A stretch of DNA of 64,000 nucleotides from an uncultured Catenibacterium sp. (lineage in GTDB: Bacteria > Bacillota_I > Bacilli_A > Erysipelotrichales > Coprobacillaceae): contig UQGS01000007.1 in assembly GCA_900540685.1 (NCBI GenBank), forward strand, positions 4,685-68,684, in the 5' to 3' direction. A program made the translations under genes and the position numbers. This document shows positions 1 through 9,721 of the stretch, in pieces (the stretch's first letter is position 1; each line of letters opens with the position of its first letter). Below the pieces are notes generated by a model. That model saw only the letters and a program-made list of their open reading frames with translations, was not told the origin of the DNA and made no database searches.

Positions 1-11
1 TTCAATAAATA

Positions 12-33
12 ACGAGAGGGTCTCCCCTCTCGT
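12..33 (-). terminator. hairpin downstream of polC
   Basis: A perfect 9-bp inverted repeat (arms ACGAGAGGG and CCCTCTCGT, 4-nt loop) lies about 70 nt past the polC stop. The U-tract is modest on either strand, so it could end polC transcription, serve a convergent gene outside the window, or do both. Confidence 0.6.
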
Positions 34-102
34 CTTTTGCTAAATCGAGTATAGCACAGTTAAATGTATAAGTCAAATAATGTTGAAAAACACGTAAAAA
101 AA

Positions 103-3100
103 CTATAAATCAAAGATTGTAAGCTGATCACTTTCAGAAAAACCATTTAAAACACCCATCTTCTGCAGTGTCTCAATATGTGTCCCTGAAAGACGTGTTC
201 TCTTTTTAATGTCTTCAATAGAAGTGAAAGGTCTCTCCTTTCTTGCTTCTACAACTGAATCACCTACAGCATCCCCTAGACCGTCAATAGAAGTAAAAGG
301 AGGAATGATAGCGGCTGGATCATCAGGATGACAGATAAACTTTCTTGAATCAGATTGATCAAGAGAAATCTTGCTGAATGTCAAGCCTCTTTCAAACATC
401 TCTAGAGCGACCTCAAAGACAGTAATCAATCCTTCTTCTTTATTAGATGCTTTATGTTCTGCTTTTAGTTTCAAACATTCCTGATATTTATCATAAACAG
501 CTTCTTTCCCTGCTATTAAAGTTTCAATATCATAGAAATCACATCTAGTCGTAAAGTATACTGCATAATATTCTCTTGGATAGTAAAGCTTCCACCATGC
601 TACACGAACGGCACTTAATACATAAGCAACCGCATGAGCCTTAGGGAACATGTATTTGATTTTCAAACATGAATCAATATACCACTGAGGCACATTATGC
701 TTCTTCATTAATTCAACATAACCCTTTTGAGGGAATACTTTAGGTGATTTCCCTTTACGGACGCATTCCATAATATCAAAGGCATCCTTATTAGGAAGAC
801 CCTTTTCAATTAAATAAACCATGATATCATCACGACATCCGATAACTTCCTGTAATGTACATGTACCAGACTTGATCAATGTTTCCGCGTTACCTAGATA
901 AACATCGGTACCATGAGATAATCCAGAAATGATAACTAATTCATTAAAGCTATTAGGATGTGTCTGTTCAAGCATGCCACGTACAAACTTTGTACCAAAT
1001 TCCGGTAATCCTAATGCACCTGTTTTACAGTTAAGGAATGACAAATCACAGCCAAGTGCTTTAGAACTATTAAATAAGCTCATGACCTTCTGGTCATTTG
1101 TAGGAATAGACTTTGGATCAACTCCTGTCATATCCTGAAGCATACGAATAACTGTTGGATCGACATGTCCTAAGATATCGAATTTTAATACGTTATCATG
1201 AATCTTATGGAAATCGAAGTGAGTCGTACGCCATTCTGCATTGACATCATCAGCTGGATACTGATAAGGTGTGAAGTCAAATACTTCCATATCGTTTGGA
1301 ATAACGATAATACCACCTGGATGCTGACCTGTTGTACGTTTAACACCTGTACATCCATTGGCTAATCTTTGTAGTTCAGCACTGCGAATATTCTCATCTA
1401 AACCTAGATTTTCTGCATAAGCTCTTGCATAACCATAGGCTGTCTTTTCAGCTACAGTAGAGATAGTCCCCGCTCTAAAGACATGATCTTCACCAAAGAT
1501 TGTCTTAGTATAAGCATGGGCTTTAGGCTGATATTCTCCTGAGAAGTTTAAGTCGATATCAGGTACCTTATCGGCATTGAATCCTAAGAAGGTTTCAAAT
1601 GGGATGTTATGTCCTTCACCCTTCATCTTATGTCCACATACTGGACAGTTCTTATCAGGCAGATCATAACCATCTGAAATCACACCTTCATCTAGGAACT
1701 CATTATGCTTACAATGTGGACAAATGTAATGTGGGGCGAGTGGATTAACTTCTGAAATACCCGCCATAGTCGCAACGAATGATGAACCTACAGAACCTCG
1801 AGATCCTACAAGGTAACCTGCTTCATTAGAAACTCTTACAAGTTCTGAAGCAATAAAATAAATAACGGCGAATCCATGCTTGATGATATTGGATAACTCT
1901 TTCTCAAGTCTTGCTGAAACAATTTCAGGTAAGACTTCACCATAGGTTGCATGGGCATTCTTATGACATAATTCTCTTAGTTTCTTATCTACATTCTCGA
2001 TTGAAGGTGGATATAATCCTTCTTTAGTGACAATAATATCATCACCGATCATATCCGCTACCTTATTTGTATTCGTAACAACATATTCATATGTATCTTC
2101 CTCACTTAAATAAGGGAAGCATTCCAACATCTCATCTGTTGTCCTTAAATAAACATCAGGTGTTAAAGCACGAGGATTATTTCTTACAAGAAGGGGATGA
2201 GGTTTCCCATTGATCTGAATTTTAGAGTTTGTAATAAAGACTTCACGATATACCTTATCTCTCTTATCTAGGAAATGTACATCTCCTGTTGCACAGATGA
2301 GTTTATTTTCTTCTTTCGCAATCTTAATAATACGCTTATATATTCTTTCTATATCATCAATCGAATCATACTTACCACGTTCTACAAGATACATTGCATC
2401 TTCTAGTGGCTGTATTTCTATATAATCATAGAATTTAATTTCTTCTCTGAGTTCTTCTTCATCTCTTGTAGAGGCTATTTCAAATACCTTTGAATTAACA
2501 CATCCACTACCAAATAATAACCCTTCACGATAGAACTCTAATTCACTTCTAGGAATACGGTCACATTGATGGAAATACTTTGTATTCGCAATAGAAACAA
2601 GCCTGAACATGTTCTTTAATCCTTCAGGTGTTTTCGCAAGAACACACATATGATAAGGGAAAGCATGTTTATAGCTGTCTTCTATTTCTATATCATTGAT
2701 TTCATCAATTGTCTTATATCCCTTTTTTACAAGATCCTGAAGCATGACATTAAAAGAATGACTCAATACTTCAGCATCATAGTCAGCACGATGGGCTGCT
2801 TCAGTATCATAGGGAATACGATAAAAACGACAGACAGCCCCTAATCGATAAGAACGCTGTAATGGTATCAGACGTCTAGAAAGAGGTAATGTATCAATCC
2901 AAGGATTCTTGATAGGCTCTTTTCCCATACGTTCTAATGCCTTATCGAGCATCCCTATATCGAAACGTCCATTATGCGCAATCAATAAATCATCACCAAA
3001 GAATTCCATTAATCGAGGCATGAATTCTTCAATCGTAGGAGCATTCTTAATATCCTCATTTGTGATAGAAGTTAACTCTGTAATCTTCTTAGAAATAGGC

Positions 3101-4437
3101 TTAGGAGACTTAATGAATGTCTGTAATCGTCCTACCTCTAAACCATTTTTAATCTTTACTGCACCAATTTCAGTAATATGATCATCTATCTGTGATAAAC
3201 CAGTTGTTTCTAAGTCGAAAGACACATAAGTTAAATCATTAAACTTTAATCCATTCGCATTGAAGACACAATCAAAATTCGTATCAATCATGTTCATTTC
3301 AACACCATAGATCATTTTCAGCTTATCGCCTGCAGCCGCCTGAGCATCAGGGAAAGACTGTACGTTACCATGATCAGTCACCGCAATCGCACTCATACCC
3401 CAGTCAATCGCTCTTTTAATATAAGAACCCACACTCGCAATACCATCCATAGTAGACATATTAGAATGACAATGAAGCTCTACACGCTTCTTTTCAGCCT
3501 TATCCATACGTTCTTTAGGTGCAGGTATGATTTCTATTTCAGTCGCAATAATAACCTGTTCACGCGCAAAACTATCATATTCAAAAGTACCCTTTGCGCG
3601 AATCCATTTACCGCCTTTTTTAAGTTGTTGCATTTCTTCTAAAGTATTACGGTTCTTATTCTCAAATCTCTTGATCATAATACTATCAGAATAATCAGTC
3701 ACTAAAAGCGTCTGAATATGCTTACCACTCTTTACCTGTGTTGTTTCTTCCTGGAAACAATACCCTTGTACAGTCACTTCACGCATTGTGTTATCTAATT
3801 GACTGATCTGAGTCATAACATATTCTTTCTTATAGCGTTTATAGTTACCCTGTGGTTTAGAATAAGACGACTGTGGTGCATCATTCATCGCTTCGTTATA
3901 TTTTTCAAGCGCACTTGAATCAATATGAACACCTTTATTTTCTTCCATCTTTGCGATAGTCTGCTGATACTCATGATTGTCTGCATCTACTGCAGCTCTT
4001 AATTCAATATCAATCCCAAAACCTGACAACAAAGTACGCATTTCTGGAAGCTGTGTTTTAATAGAGTCACACTGTATATGGTTGACTGTATGTAATGTGA
4101 GAACATCATTATTTAAGTCTAGATGATTTCTTGTCATCCCCTGCATCTCTGGTACATTACCAAGTAATGAATGCATAATATAGTCACTGTATTCAATCAC
4201 ATCTTCCTCTTTAAAATGATGAGAAGTCGTTTCAAAAAGGAACTCACATGGATAAGGGAATAAATGTTGTGCTTCCTTTAATGCCTTCACATTATTAAGA
4301 GGCATAAGTTCAGGTGAACTGATATAAAAGGTATAGCGACTATCATGATGAACGACAACTCTTGTAATATCAGCTTGAGAAAAGGCTTCATTTGACTCTA
4401 TATGTAATTGTTGTAATAAAATACTTAATTTGTTCAT
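103..4437 (-). CDS. polC: DNA polymerase III subunit alpha, PolC type
   Basis: Replicative polymerase with built-in proofreading, 1444 aa, close to the usual Gram-positive PolC length of about 1440. Visible order: N-terminal domain, OB-fold near 220-305, PHP domain (HCHSNMSTMDG at 322-332, TDHG at 354-357), inserted DEDD exonuclease (DLETTG at 408-413, AHNGRFD at 487-493, later HRADYDAE), a four-cysteine zinc site (CPHC...CPVC near 900-940), the catalytic PDIDLNFSGE motif near 960, and the C-terminal palm/fingers. The ATG follows an AAAGGTGAT ribosome binding site. It is the last gene of the uppS-cdsA-dxr-rseP-polC run, separated from rseP by a UUCG-loop hairpin, so polC may be partly uncoupled from upstream transcription. 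Confidence 0.98.
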   Translation of the reverse strand: MNKLSILLQQLHIESNEAFSQADITRVVVHHDSRYTFYISSPELMPLNNVKALKEAQHLFPYPCEFLFETTSHHFKEEDVIEYSDYIMHSLLGNVPEMQGMTRNHLDLNNDVLTLHTVNHIQCDSIKTQLPEMRTLLSGFGIDIELRAAVDADNHEYQQTIAKMEENKGVHIDSSALEKYNEAMNDAPQSSYSKPQGNYKRYKKEYVMTQISQLDNTMREVTVQGYCFQEETTQVKSGKHIQTLLVTDYSDSIMIKRFENKNRNTLEEMQQLKKGGKWIRAKGTFEYDSFAREQVIIATEIEIIPAPKERMDKAEKKRVELHCHSNMSTMDGIASVGSYIKRAIDWGMSAIAVTDHGNVQSFPDAQAAAGDKLKMIYGVEMNMIDTNFDCVFNANGLKFNDLTYVSFDLETTGLSQIDDHITEIGAVKIKNGLEVGRLQTFIKSPKPISKKITELTSITNEDIKNAPTIEEFMPRLMEFFGDDLLIAHNGRFDIGMLDKALERMGKEPIKNPWIDTLPLSRRLIPLQRSYRLGAVCRFYRIPYDTEAAHRADYDAEVLSHSFNVMLQDLVKKGYKTIDEINDIEIEDSYKHAFPYHMCVLAKTPEGLKNMFRLVSIANTKYFHQCDRIPRSELEFYREGLLFGSGCVNSKVFEIASTRDEEELREEIKFYDYIEIQPLEDAMYLVERGKYDSIDDIERIYKRIIKIAKEENKLICATGDVHFLDKRDKVYREVFITNSKIQINGKPHPLLVRNNPRALTPDVYLRTTDEMLECFPYLSEEDTYEYVVTNTNKVADMIGDDIIVTKEGLYPPSIENVDKKLRELCHKNAHATYGEVLPEIVSARLEKELSNIIKHGFAVIYFIASELVRVSNEAGYLVGSRGSVGSSFVATMAGISEVNPLAPHYICPHCKHNEFLDEGVISDGYDLPDKNCPVCGHKMKGEGHNIPFETFLGFNADKVPDIDLNFSGEYQPKAHAYTKTIFGEDHVFRAGTISTVAEKTAYGYARAYAENLGLDENIRSAELQRLANGCTGVKRTTGQHPGGIIVIPNDMEVFDFTPYQYPADDVNAEWRTTHFDFHKIHDNVLKFDILGHVDPTVIRMLQDMTGVDPKSIPTNDQKVMSLFNSSKALGCDLSFLNCKTGALGLPEFGTKFVRGMLEQTHPNSFNELVIISGLSHGTDVYLGNAETLIKSGTCTLQEVIGCRDDIMVYLIEKGLPNKDAFDIMECVRKGKSPKVFPQKGYVELMKKHNVPQWYIDSCLKIKYMFPKAHAVAYVLSAVRVAWWKLYYPREYYAVYFTTRCDFYDIETLIAGKEAVYDKYQECLKLKAEHKASNKEEGLITVFEVALEMFERGLTFSKISLDQSDSRKFICHPDDPAAIIPPFTSIDGLGDAVGDSVVEARKERPFTSIEDIKKRTRLSGTHIETLQKMGVLNGFSESDQLTIFDL

Positions 4438-4452
4438 AAAATCACCTTTTAA

Positions 4453-4472
4453 AAAGGAACCGAAGTTCCTTT
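4453..4472 (-). terminator. UUCG-tetraloop terminator between rseP and polC
   Basis: On the minus strand the transcript reads AAAGGAAC-UUCG-GUUCCUUU followed by more U residues. It overlaps the rseP stop codon and stands just before the polC ribosome binding site. No clear promoter is seen between it and polC, so it probably acts as a leaky attenuator. Confidence 0.75.
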
Positions 4473-5562
4473 ATTTAAATAATCGCAGTAAGTCCTGATA
4501 TGTTACTGCAATCATGAGACCAAATACCATTGCAAGACCAAGTACCTGCAATGCATATTTCACTTTGACAGGTACTTCTTTGTGGATAATACCTTCAATA
4601 AGTGAAAGAATAGCCTGATATCCATCTAATCCTGGAATAGGTAATAGATTAAAGATACCAATATTGACTGATAACATGGCAACTAAATAAAGAAGTGTTG
4701 TCATAGAACCAGATTCAGTAACCTGTGAAGTCACTTTATAAATACCTACAGGTCCTGACATCTGCTTAATCGTAGATGCAAAATTCACTATAAGCTGTCC
4801 AAGTGCTGCAATGATTGCGGTAGACATATCACATAGTTCTCTAAAAGTATAGCTGAATGATTCAGTGACATTCATTCTTCGTGTCACCTGCTGAAAGCCG
4901 ATGACATAGCGTCCCTGTGATTCATTATAAGGTGTAACTGCCTTGATCACGAGACTGTCTTTACCACGTCTTACAGTAATATCTAAAGTCGCATTCTTAG
5001 AGTTTATCTTTAATGCCTTCTTTGTCATATCATTATGCAAGTCTTCATAACTGGCAACCGCATAAGAGACACCAGTCTGCTTGCATTCAATATTAGTGAT
5101 CACATCACCCTGTTTAAAGCCGTATTTTGTACCTGCTCCACTTTCTAGAAGAGGACCTATTTCACAGCGATTGACGCTGACCTGTCCACCCATTAGATTG
5201 GCTGATAACATAATAACAAGGGCCAGCATGAAGTTCATAAAAACTCCGGCAAGCATAATAATAATCTTCTGGTATGTCTTCTTACCCTTTAAAGTACGTT
5301 CTACTGGGACATCTTTGAATTCTTCATTATCTTCCTGATCTGCTTCACCTGCCATAGAAACAAATCCACCTATGGGTAAAGCACGAATCTGGAATTCTGT
5401 TTCTTTTCCTTTTTTTCCAAAGATTTTAGGACCCATTCCAATACTAAAAGCACCACAATAGACCTTAAAGAACTTGGCCGCAATAAAATGACCGAGTTCA
5501 TGTATCACAATAATTCCTGTAAGAATAAGCAGGAATACAAGTAAATTAATCAAAGTCTGCAT
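4471..5562 (-). CDS. rseP: RIP metalloprotease (site-2 protease family M50)
   Basis: Intramembrane zinc protease of the RseP/RasP family, 363 aa. It cleaves membrane-spanning regulators and remnant signal peptides. The first membrane segment carries the HELGH zinc motif near residue 21. A PDZ domain sits around residues 120-215, and the C-terminal membrane region carries the third metal ligand motif (NLLPIPGLDG). It begins 1 nt after the dxr stop, so translation is coupled. The dxr-rseP order following cdsA is conserved in Bacillota. Confidence 0.95.
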   Translation of the reverse strand: MQTLINLLVFLLILTGIIVIHELGHFIAAKFFKVYCGAFSIGMGPKIFGKKGKETEFQIRALPIGGFVSMAGEADQEDNEEFKDVPVERTLKGKKTYQKIIIMLAGVFMNFMLALVIMLSANLMGGQVSVNRCEIGPLLESGAGTKYGFKQGDVITNIECKQTGVSYAVASYEDLHNDMTKKALKINSKNATLDITVRRGKDSLVIKAVTPYNESQGRYVIGFQQVTRRMNVTESFSYTFRELCDMSTAIIAALGQLIVNFASTIKQMSGPVGIYKVTSQVTESGSMTTLLYLVAMLSVNIGIFNLLPIPGLDGYQAILSLIEGIIHKEVPVKVKYALQVLGLAMVFGLMIAVTYQDLLRLFK

Positions 5563-5563
5563 C

Positions 5564-6712
5564 TTATAAACCTACTCTCTTTCTTACAAAAGCTCTTGCA
5601 TCTGCATCTATCTTGATTAATTCATCAAGAGAGGGATTTTCTACAACAGTATGAGCATCCATAGCCTCTTCAATTAGATCAACGATTTCTAAGAATTTGA
5701 TCTTTCCATCACGAAATAGCTGATTGGCTTCTTCATTGGCTCCATTAAAGACACATGGCATACTGCCACCCGTTTTTCCAGCACGATATGCAAGAGGTAA
5801 AGCTTTAAATCTTTCAGTATCAGGCTTATAGAAATGTAATGTTCCAATATCTGATAAAGAAAGTCTCTTACTATTGATTAAAGGCATTCTATGAGGATAT
5901 GTGAGAGCATACTGAATAGGCAGGCGCATATCTGGTGTGCCTAGCTGTCCAATAACAGCTGTATCAGTACATTCAATCATAGAATGAACCACACTTTCTG
6001 GATGAATTAAAACTTCAATATCATCATAATCTACATCAAATAACCATTTGGCTTCCATGACTTCCAAGCCCTTATTGACTAGAGTCGCACTATCAATAGT
6101 GATCTTTGCACCCATGCTCCAGTTAGGATGGTTTAAAGCCTGTTCAATAGTCGCATCCTTTAATTCATCAAGAGATTTATCGCGGAAACTTCCACCACTG
6201 CATGTTAAAAGGATCTTAGAAATCTCTCTTGGATATTCTCCATGCATTGACTGGAAAATAGCACTATGTTCACTATCGACTGGTAATAGCTGAATACCGT
6301 GCTCTTTTGCAAGAGGAATAATGATATGTCCTGCCACTACAAGAGTTTCTTTATTAGCAAGCGCAATATCCTTACCTGCTTTAATCGCTTCAATAGTAGG
6401 TAATAATCCCGCAAATCCTACAATCGCATTCAAGACAATTTCAGTCTCTTCTAATGTGCTGATTTGAATAAGACCCTCCTGTCCTAGATAGAAATGTCTA
6501 TCAGGATATTTAGCTGTTAAATAGTCATAGTCAGCCTGTTCTAATACACAAATATGTTGTACAGGTAACTGACTCATGATTTCTTCTAATTTCTTTATAT
6601 TATGTCCAGCGGACATTGCTACAATTTCAAATTCATCAGGATGACCAGTCACGACATCTATTGTCTGTGTACCAATAGAACCAGTGACACCAAGTACTGT
6701 AATTTTTTTCAT
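5564..6712 (-). CDS. dxr: 1-deoxy-D-xylulose 5-phosphate reductoisomerase
   Basis: Second enzyme of the MEP isoprenoid pathway; converts DXP to MEP with NADPH. 382 aa, typical length. The N-terminus has the NADPH-binding loop GVTGSIG (8-14). The metal-binding acidic residues are in VDSEHS (D146, E148) and in the NKGLEVMEA motif. A GGAGG ribosome binding site precedes the ATG. It sits between cdsA and rseP, so precursor synthesis for undecaprenyl phosphate (uppS) and phospholipids (cdsA) is grouped in one operon. Confidence 0.97.
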   Translation of the reverse strand: MKKITVLGVTGSIGTQTIDVVTGHPDEFEIVAMSAGHNIKKLEEIMSQLPVQHICVLEQADYDYLTAKYPDRHFYLGQEGLIQISTLEETEIVLNAIVGFAGLLPTIEAIKAGKDIALANKETLVVAGHIIIPLAKEHGIQLLPVDSEHSAIFQSMHGEYPREISKILLTCSGGSFRDKSLDELKDATIEQALNHPNWSMGAKITIDSATLVNKGLEVMEAKWLFDVDYDDIEVLIHPESVVHSMIECTDTAVIGQLGTPDMRLPIQYALTYPHRMPLINSKRLSLSDIGTLHFYKPDTERFKALPLAYRAGKTGGSMPCVFNGANEEANQLFRDGKIKFLEIVDLIEEAMDAHTVVENPSLDELIKIDADARAFVRKRVGL

Positions 6713-6726
6713 AGATAACCTCCTTA

Positions 6727-7500
6727 TTAGAGTAATGTAAGTAAGAATCCTAAGATCATAGAATTAAAGATAATTGAATCAAAACGATCCAATACCCCAC
6801 CATGACCAGGGAATATCTGAGAATAATCTTTTACTTCAAAAGTTCTCTTAATAGAACTGAAAGTTAAATCACCAATCTGTCCAGTTGTGGCTAATACGAA
6901 GCTCATTAAGGCAAGATGAGGAAGTGCATAAGGAATACCTACAAAATAAGCATAGGCTAAACCTAATAAGCCACCACATACAATCCCACCAATAGAGCCT
7001 TCAATAGTCTTCTTAGGTGAAAGACGAGGATTGAGCTTATGTTTACCAATAGCACGTCCGATAAAATACGCAAATGTGTCAGCACCTAGAGTTGCAAGCG
7101 CCAAGAAAATAACATATCTGATATCAAGTGCTGTTCTAAAATAATAAACAGCATGAAGACCAAGCGCAACTAAAGTAGCGCCTGTAAAATAATACGAAAT
7201 TCTTAAGAAAGGCATACCCGCATCAAAGATTCCACATGTTAATAAAACTACCATGTAGATTACAATAAACATATTAGAAACAAGTAAACCTTCTGAAAAG
7301 AATAATGAACCTAGAATAAAAGCACCTAATACAAAATATAAGTAGAAATGTGGCTTAGGTTCTTTTGTGATAGAAAGTAATTCATATGTAGCCATTACAC
7401 CAATAAAAGCCATCAGGATCTTAAAGGGAATACCACTCACAATAACACATGGCAAAAATAGAGCCACTAAGACAATCGCTGTTATGATTCTTTGTTTCAT
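6727..7500 (-). CDS. cdsA: phosphatidate cytidylyltransferase
   Basis: Makes CDP-diacylglycerol from phosphatidate and CTP at the membrane; 257 aa with about seven to eight hydrophobic segments. The family signature is present: SPKKTIEGSIGG, then the C-terminal stretch FPGHGGVLDRFDS with the conserved acidic and glycine residues. Its start codon overlaps the uppS stop by 4 nt (ATGA), a classic coupled arrangement. Confidence 0.96.
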   Translation of the reverse strand: MKQRIITAIVLVALFLPCVIVSGIPFKILMAFIGVMATYELLSITKEPKPHFYLYFVLGAFILGSLFFSEGLLVSNMFIVIYMVVLLTCGIFDAGMPFLRISYYFTGATLVALGLHAVYYFRTALDIRYVIFLALATLGADTFAYFIGRAIGKHKLNPRLSPKKTIEGSIGGIVCGGLLGLAYAYFVGIPYALPHLALMSFVLATTGQIGDLTFSSIKRTFEVKDYSQIFPGHGGVLDRFDSIIFNSMILGFLLTLL

Positions 7501-8240
7501 TTCTTCACTCCCCCATAACGACGATCTCTATTCTGATATTTCCAGATACATTCATGTAGTTTTTCAGCATCAAAATCAGGCCAGTAAGCTTCGTCAAAAA
7601 TAAATTCTGCATAGCTTAACTGCCATAATAAGAAGTTGGATAAACGACATTCACCGCTTGAACGAATCATTAAATCAACAGGTGGTAATTCTTTTGTCAT
7701 TAAATGTGATTCAAAATAATTTTCTGTAATATCATCTAAACTGATCTTACCTTCTTTATATTCTTCACAAATAGCTTTAGTCGCTTCAACAATTTCATCA
7801 CGACCACCATAGATAAATGCAAAGACAAGCTTTAATCCAGTATTATCTTTTGTCTTTGTGATTGCATCATTAATGATATCCTGTGTTTCCTGTGGAGCAA
7901 GTTCTAGATGACCAATTGTCATAATGCGGACATTATTATCCATTAATTCCTGAAAATATAAAGAGAAGAACTCTTTAGGTAACTTAAAGATATATTCTAC
8001 TTCACTCTGTTCTCTTTTAAAGTTTTCAGTAGAGAATGCATACACTGTCATTGCCTTAACACCTAAGTTATTGGCTTCTAAAGCAAGATTTCTTATTGTC
8101 TTAGTTCCTTCATGATGACCATAAGTTCTAGGCATCTTTCTTTTTTTTGCCCATCTCCCATTTCCATCCATGATAAATGCGATATGTGCTGGGATGCGGT
8201 CCATATCCAATGTATAATTTTCTTTTCTTTTAAAAAGCAT
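7497..8240 (-). CDS. uppS: isoprenyl transferase (undecaprenyl diphosphate synthase)
   Basis: Cis-prenyltransferase making the C55 lipid carrier for cell wall synthesis, 247 aa. The MDGNGRWAKKR motif (catalytic Asp near 25) and the downstream RSSGECRLSNFLLWQ motif are diagnostic. An upstream in-frame extension exists, but the ATG at 8240 is chosen because GAGGTGAT lies 4 nt before it. It is first in the uppS-cdsA-dxr-rseP-polC run, with its own promoter at 8262-8289. Confidence 0.96.
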   Translation of the reverse strand: MLFKRKENYTLDMDRIPAHIAFIMDGNGRWAKKRKMPRTYGHHEGTKTIRNLALEANNLGVKAMTVYAFSTENFKREQSEVEYIFKLPKEFFSLYFQELMDNNVRIMTIGHLELAPQETQDIINDAITKTKDNTGLKLVFAFIYGGRDEIVEATKAICEEYKEGKISLDDITENYFESHLMTKELPPVDLMIRSSGECRLSNFLLWQLSYAEFIFDEAYWPDFDAEKLHECIWKYQNRDRRYGGVKK

Positions 8241-8261
8241 ACTAATCACCTCATAAACCGT

Positions 8262-8289
8262 ATTATAGCATAGTGTCATTGATTTTCAA
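8262..8289 (-). promoter_or_regulatory. sigma-A promoter of the uppS operon
   Basis: Minus-strand -35 TTGAAA (8284-8289), a 16-nt spacer and -10 TATAAT (8262-8267), 21 nt upstream of the uppS start. It lies just below the frr terminator, so uppS starts a new transcription unit. Confidence 0.75.
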
Positions 8290-8302
8290 ACAGACAAAAA
8301 AA

Positions 8303-8322
8303 GGAGGACATGATAATCCTCC
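8303..8322 (-). terminator. terminator after frr
   Basis: Minus-strand hairpin GGAGGA/TCCTCC with an 8-nt loop followed by a run of seven T, just after the frr stop. It separates pyrH-frr from the uppS operon. Confidence 0.8.
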
Positions 8323-8332
8323 ATAAACGACA

Positions 8333-8878
8333 TTAAACTGTCATTAAATCCTTTTCTTTATCCTTAGCAATCTGGTCAATCTTCTTAACAAATTCATTTG
8401 TTAAATCCTGAACATCTTCCTTACCTGCTTTTACTTCATCTTCAGTTTCGCCAGTCTTTTCAACATCAGCATTCGCACTTCTTCTGATATTTCTTAAAGC
8501 AACCTTAGCTTCTTCAGCAAGCTTGCTTACCTGCTTAACCATTTCTCTTCTTCTTTCTTCAGTTAGAGGTGGAATCACAATACGGATTACTGTTCCGTCA
8601 TTCTGTGGAGTTAATCCTAAATCAGCCTGATAAATACCATGTTCGATATCTTTCATAGAATTCTTATCATAAGGCTTGATTACTAACTGACGACCTTCTA
8701 CAACTGAAATACCAGCTACCTGATTTAAAGGAGTTGGTGAACCATAATATTCAACCATAACTCTATCAAGCATGCTTGGGTTAGCACGTCCAGTTCTAAT
8801 ATTAACTAATTCATTAGAGAAAGCTTCTACAGATTTCTCCATCTTTTCTTTTGCTTCTTCAAGTACTAATTCTACCAT
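8333..8878 (-). CDS. frr: ribosome recycling factor
   Basis: Splits post-termination ribosomes together with EF-G; 181 aa against about 185 usual. The conserved NIRTGRANPSMLD and PLNQVAGISV segments are visible, as is the helical C-terminal arm. It follows pyrH by 2 nt, the universal pyrH-frr pairing. Confidence 0.98.
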   Translation of the reverse strand: MVELVLEEAKEKMEKSVEAFSNELVNIRTGRANPSMLDRVMVEYYGSPTPLNQVAGISVVEGRQLVIKPYDKNSMKDIEHGIYQADLGLTPQNDGTVIRIVIPPLTEERRREMVKQVSKLAEEAKVALRNIRRSANADVEKTGETEDEVKAGKEDVQDLTNEFVKKIDQIAKDKEKDLMTV

Positions 8879-8880
8879 TA

Positions 8881-9597
8881 TTATTCTCCCTTTGAAATAA
8901 TTGTGCCAGCCACTTCCTGTTTACATGCAAGCGCAATATTTCCTTCTTTCTGCATATTAAATACACTTAAATCAATGTTGTTGTCTTTACATAAAGTAAT
9001 AGCTGTCTGATCCATGATCTTTAAATCTTTATTTAAAACATCTAAGTAAGTTAACTTATCAAACTTAACAGCATTTGGATCTAACTTAGGGTCAGCTGAA
9101 TAAACACCATCTACTCCATTCTTAGCCATTAAGATAACATCTGCATGAATTTCAGCAGCTCTTAATGCAGCAGTTGTATCAGTTGTGAAATATGGGCTAC
9201 CAGTTCCAGCTGAGAAAATAACAATACGACCTTTTTCAAGATGACGTACAGCTCTTCTTCTGATATATGGTTCAGCCACTTCTTTCATATCAATTGCAGT
9301 CATAACACGTGTTTCAAGACCAATTGATTCTAGGGCATTCTGTAATGCAAGACCGTTCATAACAGTTGCAAGCATACCCATGTAATCAGCACTTGCTCTT
9401 TCCATACCCATATCGGCACCAGTCTTACCTCTCCAGATATTACCGCCACCACAAACAATCGCAATTTGAACACCAAGGTCTTTTGCATCCTTGATTTGCT
9501 GTGCAATGTCTTTAACTACAATAGGATTAATACCAAAGCCCTGATCACCAGCCAAAGCTTCACCACTTATTTTTAATAAAACTCTTTTATAATTCAT
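8881..9597 (-). CDS. pyrH: uridylate kinase (UMP kinase)
   Basis: Phosphorylates UMP to UDP, 238 aa, amino acid kinase fold. Visible motifs: KISGEALAG at the N-terminus, the GGGNIWRG substrate loop, and GTGSPYFTTDTTAALRA for nucleotide binding. An AAGGAGAT ribosome binding site precedes the ATG. In many relatives tsf lies directly upstream; here the NCS2 permease and an IS remnant separate tsf from pyrH, so pyrH has its own promoter. Confidence 0.98.
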   Translation of the reverse strand: MNYKRVLLKISGEALAGDQGFGINPIVVKDIAQQIKDAKDLGVQIAIVCGGGNIWRGKTGADMGMERASADYMGMLATVMNGLALQNALESIGLETRVMTAIDMKEVAEPYIRRRAVRHLEKGRIVIFSAGTGSPYFTTDTTAALRAAEIHADVILMAKNGVDGVYSADPKLDPNAVKFDKLTYLDVLNKDLKIMDQTAITLCKDNNIDLSVFNMQKEGNIALACKQEVAGTIISKGE

Positions 9598-9628
9598 ATG
9601 GATCTCCTTCTGTAAAATCTACAAATTA

Positions 9629-9657
9629 ATTATAAATAGAATTAAGTTTATAGTCAA
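9629..9657 (-). promoter_or_regulatory. promoter of pyrH-frr
   Basis: Minus-strand -35 TTGACT (9652-9657), a 17-nt spacer and -10 TATAAT (9629-9634), about 30 nt before the pyrH start. It is close to the sigma-A consensus. Confidence 0.8.
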
Positions 9658-9697
9658 CAGTGAACTGATGAGACAAAAAATACACTTTAAGAAAAAA

Positions 9698-9721
9698 CTT
9701 CCTGATCAAAAGACCAGGAAG
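9698..9721 (-). terminator. terminator originally serving the NCS2 permease
   Basis: A 10-bp stem (CTTCCTGGTC with GATCAGGAAG, one G-U pair, TTTT loop) is followed by TTTTTT on the minus strand. It now lies 320 nt past the permease stop because an IS200/IS605 remnant occupies the gap. Confidence 0.8.
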